DNA from: Mycolicibacter terrae
GTDB lineage: Bacteria; Actinomycetota; Actinomycetes; Mycobacteriales; Mycobacteriaceae
Direction: 5' to 3'
DNA: 64,000 nt
NCBI RefSeq assembly: GCF_010727125.1
Contig: NZ_AP022564.1
Span: forward strand, 3,844,001-3,908,000
How positions within the stretch are numbered: position 1 is the stretch's first letter; every line of letters begins with the position of its first letter. A program made the translations under genes and the position numbers. Shown here piece after piece: positions 7,976 to 15,769 of the stretch. Under the pieces are notes generated by a model. It was given only the letters and a program-made list of their open reading frames with translations. It had not been told where the DNA came from and made no database searches.

Positions 7976-9247
7976 ATGACACAGGCTCGCAGTAATGCGG
8001 AACAGCGCCGCTCCCGCATACGCCACGCGACACTGAAGGGTGGACGTCCACTGTTGGCCGTTCTCACAGCGACCGCGATGGGAATGGCGGCTCCCGCTGC
8101 CGCGGCCCAGGCCGACGTCGAGGATCTGCTGGCAGACCTGTTCGACCCGAATGCGTGGGGCAATCTGAGCGACGACTTCAACAGTCTTTTCGCCGCTCCG
8201 GGCTGGGATCTGTCCGGCGATGCGCTGATCGGGTCGGCCGCCGGCAGCGGTGTCGCGTTCGACTTCTACACGCCGCTGCACACAGCCCTGCAGAACTGGA
8301 TCACCTCCGACTTCGGTGAACAGGCCATCGCCCCGATCAACCAGATGTTCGCGCCGCTCTATCCCGACACGTGCGGGTTGATCTGCAACGGGGCGGACGG
8401 CACCGAGGCCGATCCCGACGGCGGCAACGGCGGAGTGTGGTTCGGCGACGGCGGCGACGGCTGGACCTCGACCGTGGCCGGCACGGCCGGTGGGGACGGC
8501 GGGCACGCCGGCCTGTTCGGCGACGGCGGCGACGGCGGCGACGGCGGGGCGGGCGGCCATGGAGGCGCCGGAGGCAACGGCGGGACGATGTTCGGCAACG
8601 GCGGTGACGGCGGTGACGGCGGCAACGGCTCGGCAGCAGCAGAGGGCTCGTTGATCGGCGGGGCCGGCGGCGCAGGCGGCATCGGCGGCGACGGCGGCGA
8701 CGGCGGCGACGGCGGTCAGTTGTTCGGCGGCGGCGGCCACGGCGGCCACGGCGGCCACGGAGGGGCGGCCACCGGGACCGGCAGCACCGGCGGAGCCGGT
8801 GGCGACGGGGGCAATGGCGGTCGGGTCGGCGGCAGTGGCGATCCGGCCGGTGGCGGTCACGGCGGTGTGGGCGGCGACGGCGGCGCGGCCACCGGGACCG
8901 CCAGCACCGGCGGAGCCGGTGGCGACGGCGGAACCGGCGGCGGCGGTACCAGCGTCGTTCTCGGGATCCTCGGCGGCAACGGCGGTACCGGCGGCGACGG
9001 CGGGGCCGGTGGCGCGGCTGCCGGCATCGGTGGGATCGGCGGGACGGGCGGCCACGGCGGCGGCGGCGGCCACGGCGTGGGCTTCGGGGGCGACGGCGGC
9101 GCGGGCGGTAACGGCGGCGATGGCGGCGACGGGAGCGACGGGGCCACCGGTGGTCTCGGCGGCCCGGCCGGCAACGCCGGACCCGGCACCGTGCACGGCA
9201 GCGCGGGCACTCCCGGCAAACCGGGCGCTCCCGGCGCCTCGTCTTAA
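7976..9247 (+). CDS. Sec-exported PGRS-repeat protein without PE domain
   Basis: This 423-residue paralog of the 4234-7761 gene is transcribed divergently from it. The ATG at 7976 is preferred over an upstream TTG because AGGAAGG lies 8 nt before it and the signal peptide then begins correctly. Cleavage is predicted after AQA at residue 47. The following domain matches its partner: DVEDLLADLFDP, AWGNLSDDFNSLF, FYTPLHTALQNW, then CGLICNGADG with cysteines 133 and 137. Repeats of GGDGG/GGHGG/GGAGG type run from about residue 146. The C-terminus is collagen-like (GTPGKPGAPGASS). There is no PE domain. It is likely exported by Sec and surface-associated, with unknown role. Its stop codon overlaps the stop of the convergent hydrolase in a shared TTAA. 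Confidence 0.85.
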   Translation: MTQARSNAEQRRSRIRHATLKGGRPLLAVLTATAMGMAAPAAAAQADVEDLLADLFDPNAWGNLSDDFNSLFAAPGWDLSGDALIGSAAGSGVAFDFYTPLHTALQNWITSDFGEQAIAPINQMFAPLYPDTCGLICNGADGTEADPDGGNGGVWFGDGGDGWTSTVAGTAGGDGGHAGLFGDGGDGGDGGAGGHGGAGGNGGTMFGNGGDGGDGGNGSAAAEGSLIGGAGGAGGIGGDGGDGGDGGQLFGGGGHGGHGGHGGAATGTGSTGGAGGDGGNGGRVGGSGDPAGGGHGGVGGDGGAATGTASTGGAGGDGGTGGGGTSVVLGILGGNGGTGGDGGAGGAAAGIGGIGGTGGHGGGGGHGVGFGGDGGAGGNGGDGGDGSDGATGGLGGPAGNAGPGTVHGSAGTPGKPGAPGASS

Positions 9248-10020
9248 TCGGCGGGCGAGATTCCCGGCCCGGCCAGTCGCGCCGTCACCATCTCGGCGAC
9301 CGCCGCCATTCCGGCGGCATTGGGGTGAAACGGCCACGGCCGCCACGGCAACGGCAGGCCCGCGCCCACCGTCCACGGAGCCGCTGACCAGGGGTGGTGC
9401 TCACGGCTGGCCTGTCCGGCGCACACGATCTCGGCGCCGGTGGCGGCCGCGGCCGCGGCGGTGTGCTGTTCCAATTCGCCGGCGACGTGGCGGGCCAACT
9501 CGACGACGGGCTCGGGCAGGCGTCCCGCCCGGATCCCGGCCGGTGGCAACAGGGTCAGGTAGTCGATGAAGAGCACCCGCGCGCGGGGGGCCCGGTCACG
9601 AACCGCGGTGCCGACCGCCCGCAGCGCGGCTTCGACCTCGTCGAGGTCCCGCTGGCGCTGGCGACGGTCGAAGAGTGCACCGACCGGCGGCAGCAGCCGG
9701 GCGGGCCGGGGCAGCAGCGCCGCCGCCATCAGCAGCGGCACGTAGCCGACGTCGTTGCCGCCGATCGTGATGGTCACCAGGGTTTCCGAGCCGTCGAGCG
9801 CCTCGATCTGGGGCGGTGCACCGTGCTGGCGTTCGGTCAGCAGATGCGCTGTCGTCGCGCCGGAGAACGTCACGTCGACCAGATCGAGGTTCAGCGCATT
9901 CGCGACCAGGTGGGGGTAGTTGCGCTGCGAACGTCCCGCCGCCCGCGGCGCGCCGGCGACGCCCGGCCGGATGCCCGGACCGGCCGCCATGGAACTGCCC
10001 AGCGCGACATAGCGGCTCAT
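9244..10020 (-). CDS. SGNH/GDSL-family hydrolase
   Basis: This 258-residue protein has the SGNH blocks in order. Block I is GSSMAAG near residue 8 (nucleophilic Ser), block III is IGGNDVGY at about residue 90, and block V is FHPNAAGM near the C-terminus (catalytic His). It is probably an esterase or lipase acting on an acyl ester. No signal peptide is obvious, so it may be cytoplasmic. The start is the ATG at 10020. It lies 19 nt after thiG on the same strand and may be the last gene of the thi transcript, although a link to thiamine synthesis is not evident. Confidence 0.85.
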   Translation of the reverse strand: MSRYVALGSSMAAGPGIRPGVAGAPRAAGRSQRNYPHLVANALNLDLVDVTFSGATTAHLLTERQHGAPPQIEALDGSETLVTITIGGNDVGYVPLLMAAALLPRPARLLPPVGALFDRRQRQRDLDEVEAALRAVGTAVRDRAPRARVLFIDYLTLLPPAGIRAGRLPEPVVELARHVAGELEQHTAAAAAATGAEIVCAGQASREHHPWSAAPWTVGAGLPLPWRPWPFHPNAAGMAAVAEMVTARLAGPGISPAD

Positions 10021-10039
10021 GCGACTCTCGGAAGCCCGC

Positions 10040-10801
10040 TCACGGGGCCGGGCTGGATGCCTGCGCCCAGAACCGCTTCGGGATACGCCCGGCCCGGCGC
10101 GCCAGGTATCCGGCGGTGACGGCACCTGCCATCGCCGCGGCCATGGCCGGCGGGTCGGCCGCCCGGGTGACCGCGCTGGCCAACAGCACCGCGTCGCAAC
10201 CCAACTCCATGGCCAGCGCGGCATCGCTGGCGGTCCCGATCCCGGCGTCCAGCACCACCGGCACCCCGGCCGCGGCCACGATCATCTCGATGCTGTGCGG
10301 GTTGACGATGCCCAGTCCGGTGCCGATCGGCGAACCCAGCGGCATCACGGCAGCGCAGCCGGCGTCCTCCAGCCGGCGGGCCAGTACCGGGTCGTCATTG
10401 GTATACGGCAGGACGACGAACCCCTCGTCCACCAATTGCTCTGCGGCGCGGACTAATTCGACGGCGTCGGGCAACAGGGTGCGTTCATCGCCGATCACCT
10501 CCAGCTTGACCCACTCGGTGCCCAACGCTTCGCGCGCCAACTGCGCGGTCAGCACCGCCTCGGCGGCACTGCGGCAACCCGCGGTGTTGGGCAGCGGCGT
10601 GATCCCCAGCCGGCTCAGCAGATCCAGCATGCCGGTCCCGCCCTCGGCGTCGACGCGGCGCATCGCGACCGTGGTCAGCTCGGTACCGGAGGCCACCAGC
10701 GCCTCTTCGAGCACGGCCAGGCTCTGCGCCCCACCAGTTCCCATGATGAGCCGGGAGCTGAACTCCCGCCCGGCGATGGTCAGCTTCGCGTCATCAACCA
10801 C
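10040..10801 (-). CDS. thiG: Thiazole synthase ThiG
   Basis: ThiG makes the thiazole phosphate ring of thiamine from deoxyxylulose phosphate, dehydroglycine (from ThiO) and sulfur carried on ThiS-thiocarboxylate. The 253-residue protein has the family landmarks SRLIMGTGG near the N-terminus, WVKLEVIGD with the Schiff-base lysine at about residue 100, AVMPLGSPIGTGLG, and DAGIGTASDAA at the phosphate site. The start is the GTG at 10801, overlapping the thiS stop by 8 nt. It is part of the thiO-thiS-thiG operon; cytoplasmic. Confidence 0.96.
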   Translation of the reverse strand: MVDDAKLTIAGREFSSRLIMGTGGAQSLAVLEEALVASGTELTTVAMRRVDAEGGTGMLDLLSRLGITPLPNTAGCRSAAEAVLTAQLAREALGTEWVKLEVIGDERTLLPDAVELVRAAEQLVDEGFVVLPYTNDDPVLARRLEDAGCAAVMPLGSPIGTGLGIVNPHSIEMIVAAAGVPVVLDAGIGTASDAALAMELGCDAVLLASAVTRAADPPAMAAAMAGAVTAGYLARRAGRIPKRFWAQASSPAP

Positions 10802-10991
10802 CTTGCACCGCCGTCACCACCTCGAGCCGGGCGCCATCGGAAAGTGTGGTGGTCCACCGTGATCTCGGCAGTACCGCCTGATCCACCGCCACCGCGATGC
10901 CGCGGTCCGGGTAGCCCATCGAAACCAGCAGCGCCGCAACGGTCGTCGCTTCGGCCACTTCGACCTGTTTCTCGTTGACGTTGACGATCAT
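10794..10991 (-). CDS. thiS: Sulfur carrier protein ThiS
   Basis: This is a small ubiquitin-fold protein of 65 residues that ends in the required Gly-Gly (AVQGG). The terminal glycine is adenylated and converted to thiocarboxylate, then passes sulfur to ThiG. The ATG at 10991 shares its T with the TAA stop of thiO (TAATG), and the gene end overlaps thiG, so all three genes are translationally coupled. MIVNVNEKQVEV is the typical first strand. Confidence 0.95.
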   Translation of the reverse strand: MIVNVNEKQVEVAEATTVAALLVSMGYPDRGIAVAVDQAVLPRSRWTTTLSDGARLEVVTAVQGG

Positions 10992-12001
10992 TACCGCACT
11001 CCAACCGGAAGTAGTTCGGACACAACCTGTTCGGCGGTCCATGGGGCCAACAGAAAACCATTTCGGCCGTGGCCGGCGGCGACGACCGTCCGCTCGTCGA
11101 GTCGGCGCACCAGCGGCAGGTTGTCCGGCGTCATCGGCCTCAAGCCCGCTCCGCATTCGGCCAGCTCGTACTCCCCCAGCGCCGGCACCAGGGCGCAGGC
11201 GTCGTCGAGCAGATCGCGCACCCCGGAGACCACCGGGGCGGTGTCGCGGCCGTGCTCGTACTGGGTGGCCCCCACCACCACGCCGTCAGCTCGCGGCACC
11301 AGATAGACCTGCCGGCCGTGCACCCGGGCCCGAATGACCCGCTGCGGCACCGACAAACAGCCTTTTCGCCACCGAAGTCGCAGCACCTCGCCCTTGACCG
11401 GCCGGATCGCCAAGCCGGGCCACAGCGCCGGGGCGTCGATGCCGTTGGCGATCACCACCGCGTCGGCGACCACCTCGGCGAGATCATGCACGGGCCCGGC
11501 CCACGCCACCCCGAGTTCCTCGCAGGCGGCGACCAGGGCGGTGACCACCGCGCGGTTGTCGACCGCCAGCTCAGTCGGGGCCCGAAAACCGTGCCGGATC
11601 CCGGCGGCCAGCAGCGGTTCGACCTCGCGGGCCGCCGACTCCCAGACCACCGGGTGGCCCTGCGCCGAGAGCCAGTCGGCGACGGTGCGCAGGTCGGCTG
11701 CATCGGCTCGGTCGGCGGCCACCACCAGCGATTCGCGCGCCGTGACGACCTCGGCCGGCAGTCCCTCGAGGAAGTCGTGCCACAACTCCAGTGATCGCAG
11801 CCCCAGCCGCAGCTGCCGGTCCTCCCCGGGCCAGCCCTCGCTGTGCGGGGCCAACATGCCGCCGGCCACCCAGGACGCGCCGTGCTCACCGGTACGGTGC
11901 ACCCGCACCGTCCACCCGGCCCGGGCGGCCTGACGCGCCACCGAAAGGCCGATGACGCCGCCGCCGATCACGGCCAGTGACCCGAGCGAGGGTCCGGGCA
12001 T
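10991..12001 (-). CDS. thiO: Glycine oxidase ThiO
   Basis: This FAD-dependent glycine oxidase (336 residues) supplies dehydroglycine for thiazole synthesis. The FAD-binding GxGxxG motif is at the N-terminus (VIGGGVIGLSVA). The DAO-family C-terminal signatures are present: the PVKGEVLRL region, GATQYEHG, CGAGLRPMTPDNLP and GHGRNGFLLAPWT. The start is the ATG at 12001 with GGGAG about 8 nt upstream. It is the first gene of thiO-thiS-thiG. The 5' leader seems to be only about 28 nt and has no complete TPP riboswitch. Confidence 0.95.
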   Translation of the reverse strand: MPGPSLGSLAVIGGGVIGLSVARQAARAGWTVRVHRTGEHGASWVAGGMLAPHSEGWPGEDRQLRLGLRSLELWHDFLEGLPAEVVTARESLVVAADRADAADLRTVADWLSAQGHPVVWESAAREVEPLLAAGIRHGFRAPTELAVDNRAVVTALVAACEELGVAWAGPVHDLAEVVADAVVIANGIDAPALWPGLAIRPVKGEVLRLRWRKGCLSVPQRVIRARVHGRQVYLVPRADGVVVGATQYEHGRDTAPVVSGVRDLLDDACALVPALGEYELAECGAGLRPMTPDNLPLVRRLDERTVVAAGHGRNGFLLAPWTAEQVVSELLPVGVR

Positions 12002-12035
12002 GTGCTGCTCCCTTCCACCCGCGTGTCAACTCACC

Positions 12036-12052
12036 AAGCTAGCCGCTAGCGT
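12036..12052. promoter_or_regulatory. Back-to-back -10 elements of thiO and thiE
   Basis: TAGCTT (minus strand, 12041-12036) and TAGCGT (plus strand, 12047-12052) lie 5 nt apart inside a CTAGC-rich near-palindrome. The plus element is 6 nt from the thiE GTG, predicting a leaderless thiE mRNA. The minus element would give thiO a leader of about 28 nt. Inferred from sequence only. Confidence 0.45.
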
Positions 12053-12058
12053 CGCGGT

Positions 12059-12751
12059 GTGCACAAACCCTCCGACCGTCGGTCCCGCCTCGCCCGCCTT
12101 GATCGAGCCCGGCTGTACCTGTGCACCGACGCCCGCCGGGAACGTGGCGATCTGGCCGCGTTCGCCGACGCCGCACTGGCCGGTGGGGTGGACATCATCC
12201 AGCTGCGCGACAAGGGTTCGCCCGGCGAGCAGCGATTCGGCCCGCTGGAGGCTCGCGACGAGTTGGCGGCGCTGGAGGCGCTGGCCGACGCCGCGGACCG
12301 GCACGGGGCGCTGCTGGCGGTCAACGACCGCGCCGACATCGCCCGCGCTGCCGGCGCCGGCGTGCTGCACCTGGGTCAGGACGACCTGCCGCTGCCGGTG
12401 GCGCGCGAGATCGTCGGCCCCGACGTGCTGATCGGCCGGTCCACCCACGACCGCGAGCAGGTCGCCGCGGCGCTGACCGAACCGGTCGACTACTTCTGCG
12501 TCGGGCCGTGCTGGCCCACCCCGACCAAACCCGGCCGGGAAGCCCCGGGCCTGGAGCTGCTGCGGTTCGCCGCGCAGCAGCGCTCCGCCAAGCCGTGGTT
12601 CGCCATCGGCGGGATCGACGCCGAGCGGCTGCCGCAGGTGCTGGAAGCCGGGGCCGACCGGGCGGTGGTGGTGCGGGCGATCACCGCCGCCGAGGATCCG
12701 CGGGCAGCAGCAGCAGCACTGCGTGCGGGGCTGACCGTCACGCCGGGGTGA
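12059..12751 (+). CDS. thiE: Thiamine-phosphate synthase ThiE
   Basis: ThiE couples hydroxymethylpyrimidine pyrophosphate to thiazole phosphate, giving thiamine phosphate. The 230-residue TIM-barrel protein shows LYLCTDARRE, GGVDIIQLRDKG (pyrophosphate/Mg site), LLAVNDRADIA, GVLHLGQDDLP, IGRSTHD, YFCVGPCWPTPTKPG and FAIGGI. The GTG at 12059 follows a -10-like TAGCGT by 6 nt. It is divergent from thiO, and the pair shares a 57-nt intergenic region. Confidence 0.95.
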   Translation: MHKPSDRRSRLARLDRARLYLCTDARRERGDLAAFADAALAGGVDIIQLRDKGSPGEQRFGPLEARDELAALEALADAADRHGALLAVNDRADIARAAGAGVLHLGQDDLPLPVAREIVGPDVLIGRSTHDREQVAAALTEPVDYFCVGPCWPTPTKPGREAPGLELLRFAAQQRSAKPWFAIGGIDAERLPQVLEAGADRAVVVRAITAAEDPRAAAAALRAGLTVTPG

Positions 12752-12764
12752 CCCGGCTGTCGCT

Positions 12765-12822
12765 TCGACTGTGCGTTTTCGTCAGCAGATCGACGATTTT
12801 TCGTCCCAAACCGCACACTCGA
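12765..12822. terminator. Bidirectional terminator between thiE and mutT3
   Basis: TCGACTGTGCG (12765-12775) pairs with CGCACACTCGA (12812-12822) with one mismatch, and flanking T/A runs (GTTTTC, TTTTTCG, AAA) lie inside. The element sits exactly between convergent genes. Similar long inverted repeats occur at other gene ends in the window. Confidence 0.6.
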
Positions 12823-12833
12823 CGTGTTTCGCC

Positions 12834-13307
12834 TCAGCCCGGTAGCTGCAACCCGCGCAGCGATTCCCAGCTGGCGGCGAAACCGGGGTGCAACGGCAGA
12901 GCGGACACGTCGTGCTCAGGAACCCACCGCAGCTCGGTGCTCTCCCGGTTGGGCACCACCGGGAGGAGCTCGTCGGCGTCGGCGACCACGGTGGTGTAGG
13001 TCCAGCTGGTGCCGCTGGCCGACGCGGTGACCACGGCGGCGCGAACGACGATGCGGTCGGCGGGCAGGCCGGCCTCCTCCTGCGCCTCGCGGATCGCGGC
13101 CTCCTCGGCGGTCTCGTGACTGTCGCGGGCACCGCCGGGCAGCGCCCAGGTGCCGCCCTGATGACTCCACCAGGCGCGGTGCTGCAGCAGTACGGTGCGG
13201 ATGCCGTCGGGCCGGGGGGCCCGCAGCAGCAGGCCCGCCGCGCCGTGCCGGCCCCAGAAGCGGACGCCGGCGTCGGAGAACGCCCACCCATCGCCGTCAC
13301 CACGCAC
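12834..13307 (-). CDS. mutT3: Nudix hydrolase MutT3
   Basis: This 157-residue Nudix protein occupies the position of mutT3 (Rv0413) beside thiE and glnX. The Nudix box is intact at about residues 58-80: GGARDSHETAEEAAIREAQE followed by EAGL, which gives the catalytic Glu/Mg site. The likely role is hydrolysis of oxidised or damaged nucleoside di- or triphosphates. The GTG at 13307 is the usable start. The annotated M. tuberculosis protein is longer at the N-terminus, but here the upstream sequence is the divergent promoter region. Confidence 0.88.
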   Translation of the reverse strand: MRGDGDGWAFSDAGVRFWGRHGAAGLLLRAPRPDGIRTVLLQHRAWWSHQGGTWALPGGARDSHETAEEAAIREAQEEAGLPADRIVVRAAVVTASASGTSWTYTTVVADADELLPVVPNRESTELRWVPEHDVSALPLHPGFAASWESLRGLQLPG

Positions 13308-13422
13308 GCCTGGAAGCGTATCGGGAGAGCAATGTCTCGGTTGTGGTTAGATCGCGCGACTATTTCGGCAACAACCGCCGCGCAGGTCGGCGCGGACGAC
13401 ACCTGCACTCTTAGAATCCCTT

Positions 13423-13428
13423 TATGAT
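13423..13428 (+). promoter_or_regulatory. -10 element for glnX-glnH-pknG
   Basis: TATGAT lies 38 nt before the glnX GTG in the 159-nt divergent region between mutT3 and glnX. It would give a leader of about 32 nt with a GGAG near 13450. No clear -35. Confidence 0.4.
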
Positions 13429-13466
13429 CGTTGGTGACGCGAGCAGGGACGGAGTGACGAACAGAC

Positions 13467-14786
13467 GTGACCGTTGAGTTGGCGCATCCGTCAACCGAGC
13501 CGGCGGGGTTACGGTCGCCGACCGAATCGGCCCGACCCCGCTGGTGGTTCTTCACCACCACCCCCGGTCGAATCCTGGCCATCGGCCTCATCCTGGCCGC
13601 CCTCGGCGGCATCAGTGCGTTTGCTACCGCCACCACGATCAACAACCGGCAGAACACCCTGACCACCGTGCTCAACCACACCGAGCCGCTGGCCTACGCC
13701 GCCGGCCAGCTCTACACCACCCTGTCGGTCGCCGACGCCGCGGCGGCCACCGCGTTCATCGCCCAGGGTGAGCCCCGAGCGGTGCGGGAACGCTACGAGC
13801 AGGCCATCACCGCCGCCGCGGTGGCGGTGACCAGGGCTTCCGGCGGACTCAGCGATGAGCCGCTGCTGGCGCTGCTGGGACGGATCAACGCCGAACTGGC
13901 CGTCTACACCGGCCTGATCGAGACCGCCCGGACCAACAACCGATCGGGTGATCCGGTGGGCTCGTCGTACCTGTCGGAAGCCTCCGAGCTGATGCAGCAC
14001 ACGATCCTGCCCGATGCCCAGCGGCTCTATCAGGCCACCTCGGCGACGGTCGACGTCCAGACCACCGCCTCCACCCGGGTGCCGGCCCCGGTGATCCTGG
14101 TGGTGGCCACCACCGTGCTGTTCGGTGCGTTCGCGCACCGCTGGCTGGCCCGGCACACCCGGCGCCGGATCAACCCCGGGCTGGTCGCCGGTGGTTTGGC
14201 GATCCTGCTGATGGTGATCTGGGTCGGCACCGTGCTGGTGATCTCGACCGCGGGCAGCCGCGCCGCCAAGGACACCGCCGCCGAATCGCTGAAGCAGATC
14301 ACCAACCTGGCGATCACCGCGCAGCAGGCCCGCGCCGACGAGACGCTGTCGCTGATCCGGCGCGGCGACGAGGAGACCCGCAAGCAGACCTTCTACCAGC
14401 GCATCGACACCATGCAGGATCAGTTGCAGGGCTACCTGAAGCGCGGCGACGCCGTCGACAAGGCCGACCTGGCCAACGCCGGGCAGCTGTTGGCCCGGTG
14501 GCGGCAGGCCAACGACCGGATGAACTCCTACATCTCCGTCGGCAACTACCGGGCCGCCACCCAGGTGGCGCTGGGCGGCAACGGGGATGACTCCACTCCC
14601 GCGTTCGACCAGCTCGACGCGGCCTTGGACAAGGCCCTGCAGCACAGCCGCAATCAACTGCGCAGCGATATCCTCAACGCCCGGCGGGTGCTGTCGGTGG
14701 CCCCCGTCGGCGGCGCGGTGCTCAGCATGGGGGCTGCGATAGCCGTCGCGCTCGGTCTGTGGCCACGACTGAACGAGTACAAATGA
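13467..14786 (+). CDS. glnX: GlnX sensor-like membrane protein
   Basis: This 439-residue membrane protein corresponds to Rv0412c/GlnX, which in corynebacteria acts with GlnH to transmit extracellular amino-acid signals to PknG. It has three membrane segments visible: about residues 33-52 (ILAIGLILAALGGISAFA), about 208-223 (VILVVATTVLFGAF) and about 240-262 (GGLAILLMVIWVGTVLVI), plus a final one near 410-430. The two long helical stretches in between resemble four-helix sensor domains. The start is the GTG at 13467. Its stop overlaps the glnH ATG (ATGA), so the genes are coupled. Confidence 0.9.
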   Translation: MTVELAHPSTEPAGLRSPTESARPRWWFFTTTPGRILAIGLILAALGGISAFATATTINNRQNTLTTVLNHTEPLAYAAGQLYTTLSVADAAAATAFIAQGEPRAVRERYEQAITAAAVAVTRASGGLSDEPLLALLGRINAELAVYTGLIETARTNNRSGDPVGSSYLSEASELMQHTILPDAQRLYQATSATVDVQTTASTRVPAPVILVVATTVLFGAFAHRWLARHTRRRINPGLVAGGLAILLMVIWVGTVLVISTAGSRAAKDTAAESLKQITNLAITAQQARADETLSLIRRGDEETRKQTFYQRIDTMQDQLQGYLKRGDAVDKADLANAGQLLARWRQANDRMNSYISVGNYRAATQVALGGNGDDSTPAFDQLDAALDKALQHSRNQLRSDILNARRVLSVAPVGGAVLSMGAAIAVALGLWPRLNEYK

Positions 14787-15769
14787 TGACCCGCTACGGG
14801 CCCCGTCTGCTCGCCGGCGCACTCAGCGCGGTGCTGGTGCTGTCCGGGCTGACCGGGTGCGGCCACTCCGAGTTCGTGACGCCCACCGCGGTGCCGACAC
14901 TGCCGCCGCCCACCCCGGCCGGGATGCAGGAGCTGGCGCCCGAGGCGCCGCGACCACCCGAACCGGGAACCGAGAACTGTGATGCCACCGCCAGCCTGCG
15001 CCCGTTCCGCACCAAGGCGGAGGCCGATGCGGCGGTGGACAAGATCCGTCATCGCGGCCGGTTGATCGTCGGACTGGACATCGGCAGCAACCTGTTCAGC
15101 TTCCGCGATCCGATCACCGGCGAGATAACCGGTTTCGACGTCGACATCGCCGGCGAGGTGGCCCGCGACATCTTCGGCACTCCGTCGCAGGTCGAGTACC
15201 GGATTCTGGCGTCGGCCGAACGCATTGCGGCGCTGCAGAAGTCCGAAGTCGATATCGTGGTCAAGACCATGAGCATCACCTGCGGCCGCCGAAAGCTGGT
15301 GAACTTCTCGACGGTGTACCTCGTCGCCAATCAGCGTCTGCTGGTGCCGCGCGACTCCTCGATCCGCCAGGCCGGCGATCTGTCGGGCAAGCGGGTCTGT
15401 GTCGCGCAGGGCACCACCTCGCTGCGCCGCATCCGGCACATCTCCCCGGCGCCGATCATCGTCTCGGTGGTGAACTGGGCCGACTGCCTGGTGGCGATGC
15501 AGCAGCGTCAGGTCGACGCCGTCAGCACCGACGACTCGATCCTGGCCGGATTGATGGCCCAAGATCCGTATCTGCATATCGTCGGGCCGAGCATGGACGA
15601 GGAGCCCTACGGTATCGGGATCAATCTGGACAACACCGGGCTGGTCCGCTTCGTCAACGGCACGTTGGAGCGCATCCGCCGCGACGGCACCTGGAACACC
15701 TTGTACCGCAAGTGGTTGACGGTGCTCGGGCCGGCGCCGGTGCCACCTACGCCGAGGTATTCGGACTGA
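14783..15769 (+). CDS. glnH: GlnH solute-binding lipoprotein
   Basis: This is a periplasmic-type amino-acid-binding lipoprotein of 328 residues. The signal ends in LSGLTGC, a good lipobox. A Pro-rich linker follows, then an SBP family 3 domain (RLIVGLDIGSNLFSF, FDVDIAGEVARDIFG, VDIVVKTMSIT, KRVCVAQGTTSL, VDAVSTDDSILAG). M. tuberculosis GlnH binds Asp/Glu (known). The ATG at 14783 is chosen because it overlaps the glnX stop and gives the shortest sensible signal peptide. Its TGA overlaps the pknG ATG. Confidence 0.93.
   Translation: MMTRYGPRLLAGALSAVLVLSGLTGCGHSEFVTPTAVPTLPPPTPAGMQELAPEAPRPPEPGTENCDATASLRPFRTKAEADAAVDKIRHRGRLIVGLDIGSNLFSFRDPITGEITGFDVDIAGEVARDIFGTPSQVEYRILASAERIAALQKSEVDIVVKTMSITCGRRKLVNFSTVYLVANQRLLVPRDSSIRQAGDLSGKRVCVAQGTTSLRRIRHISPAPIIVSVVNWADCLVAMQQRQVDAVSTDDSILAGLMAQDPYLHIVGPSMDEEPYGIGINLDNTGLVRFVNGTLERIRRDGTWNTLYRKWLTVLGPAPVPPTPRYSD

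Noticed and set aside
7886..9376. 496-codon minus-strand frame opposite the second PGRS gene
   Set aside because: It is an Ala/Val-rich shadow of the glycine repeat, and the signal-peptide frame on the plus strand explains the region.
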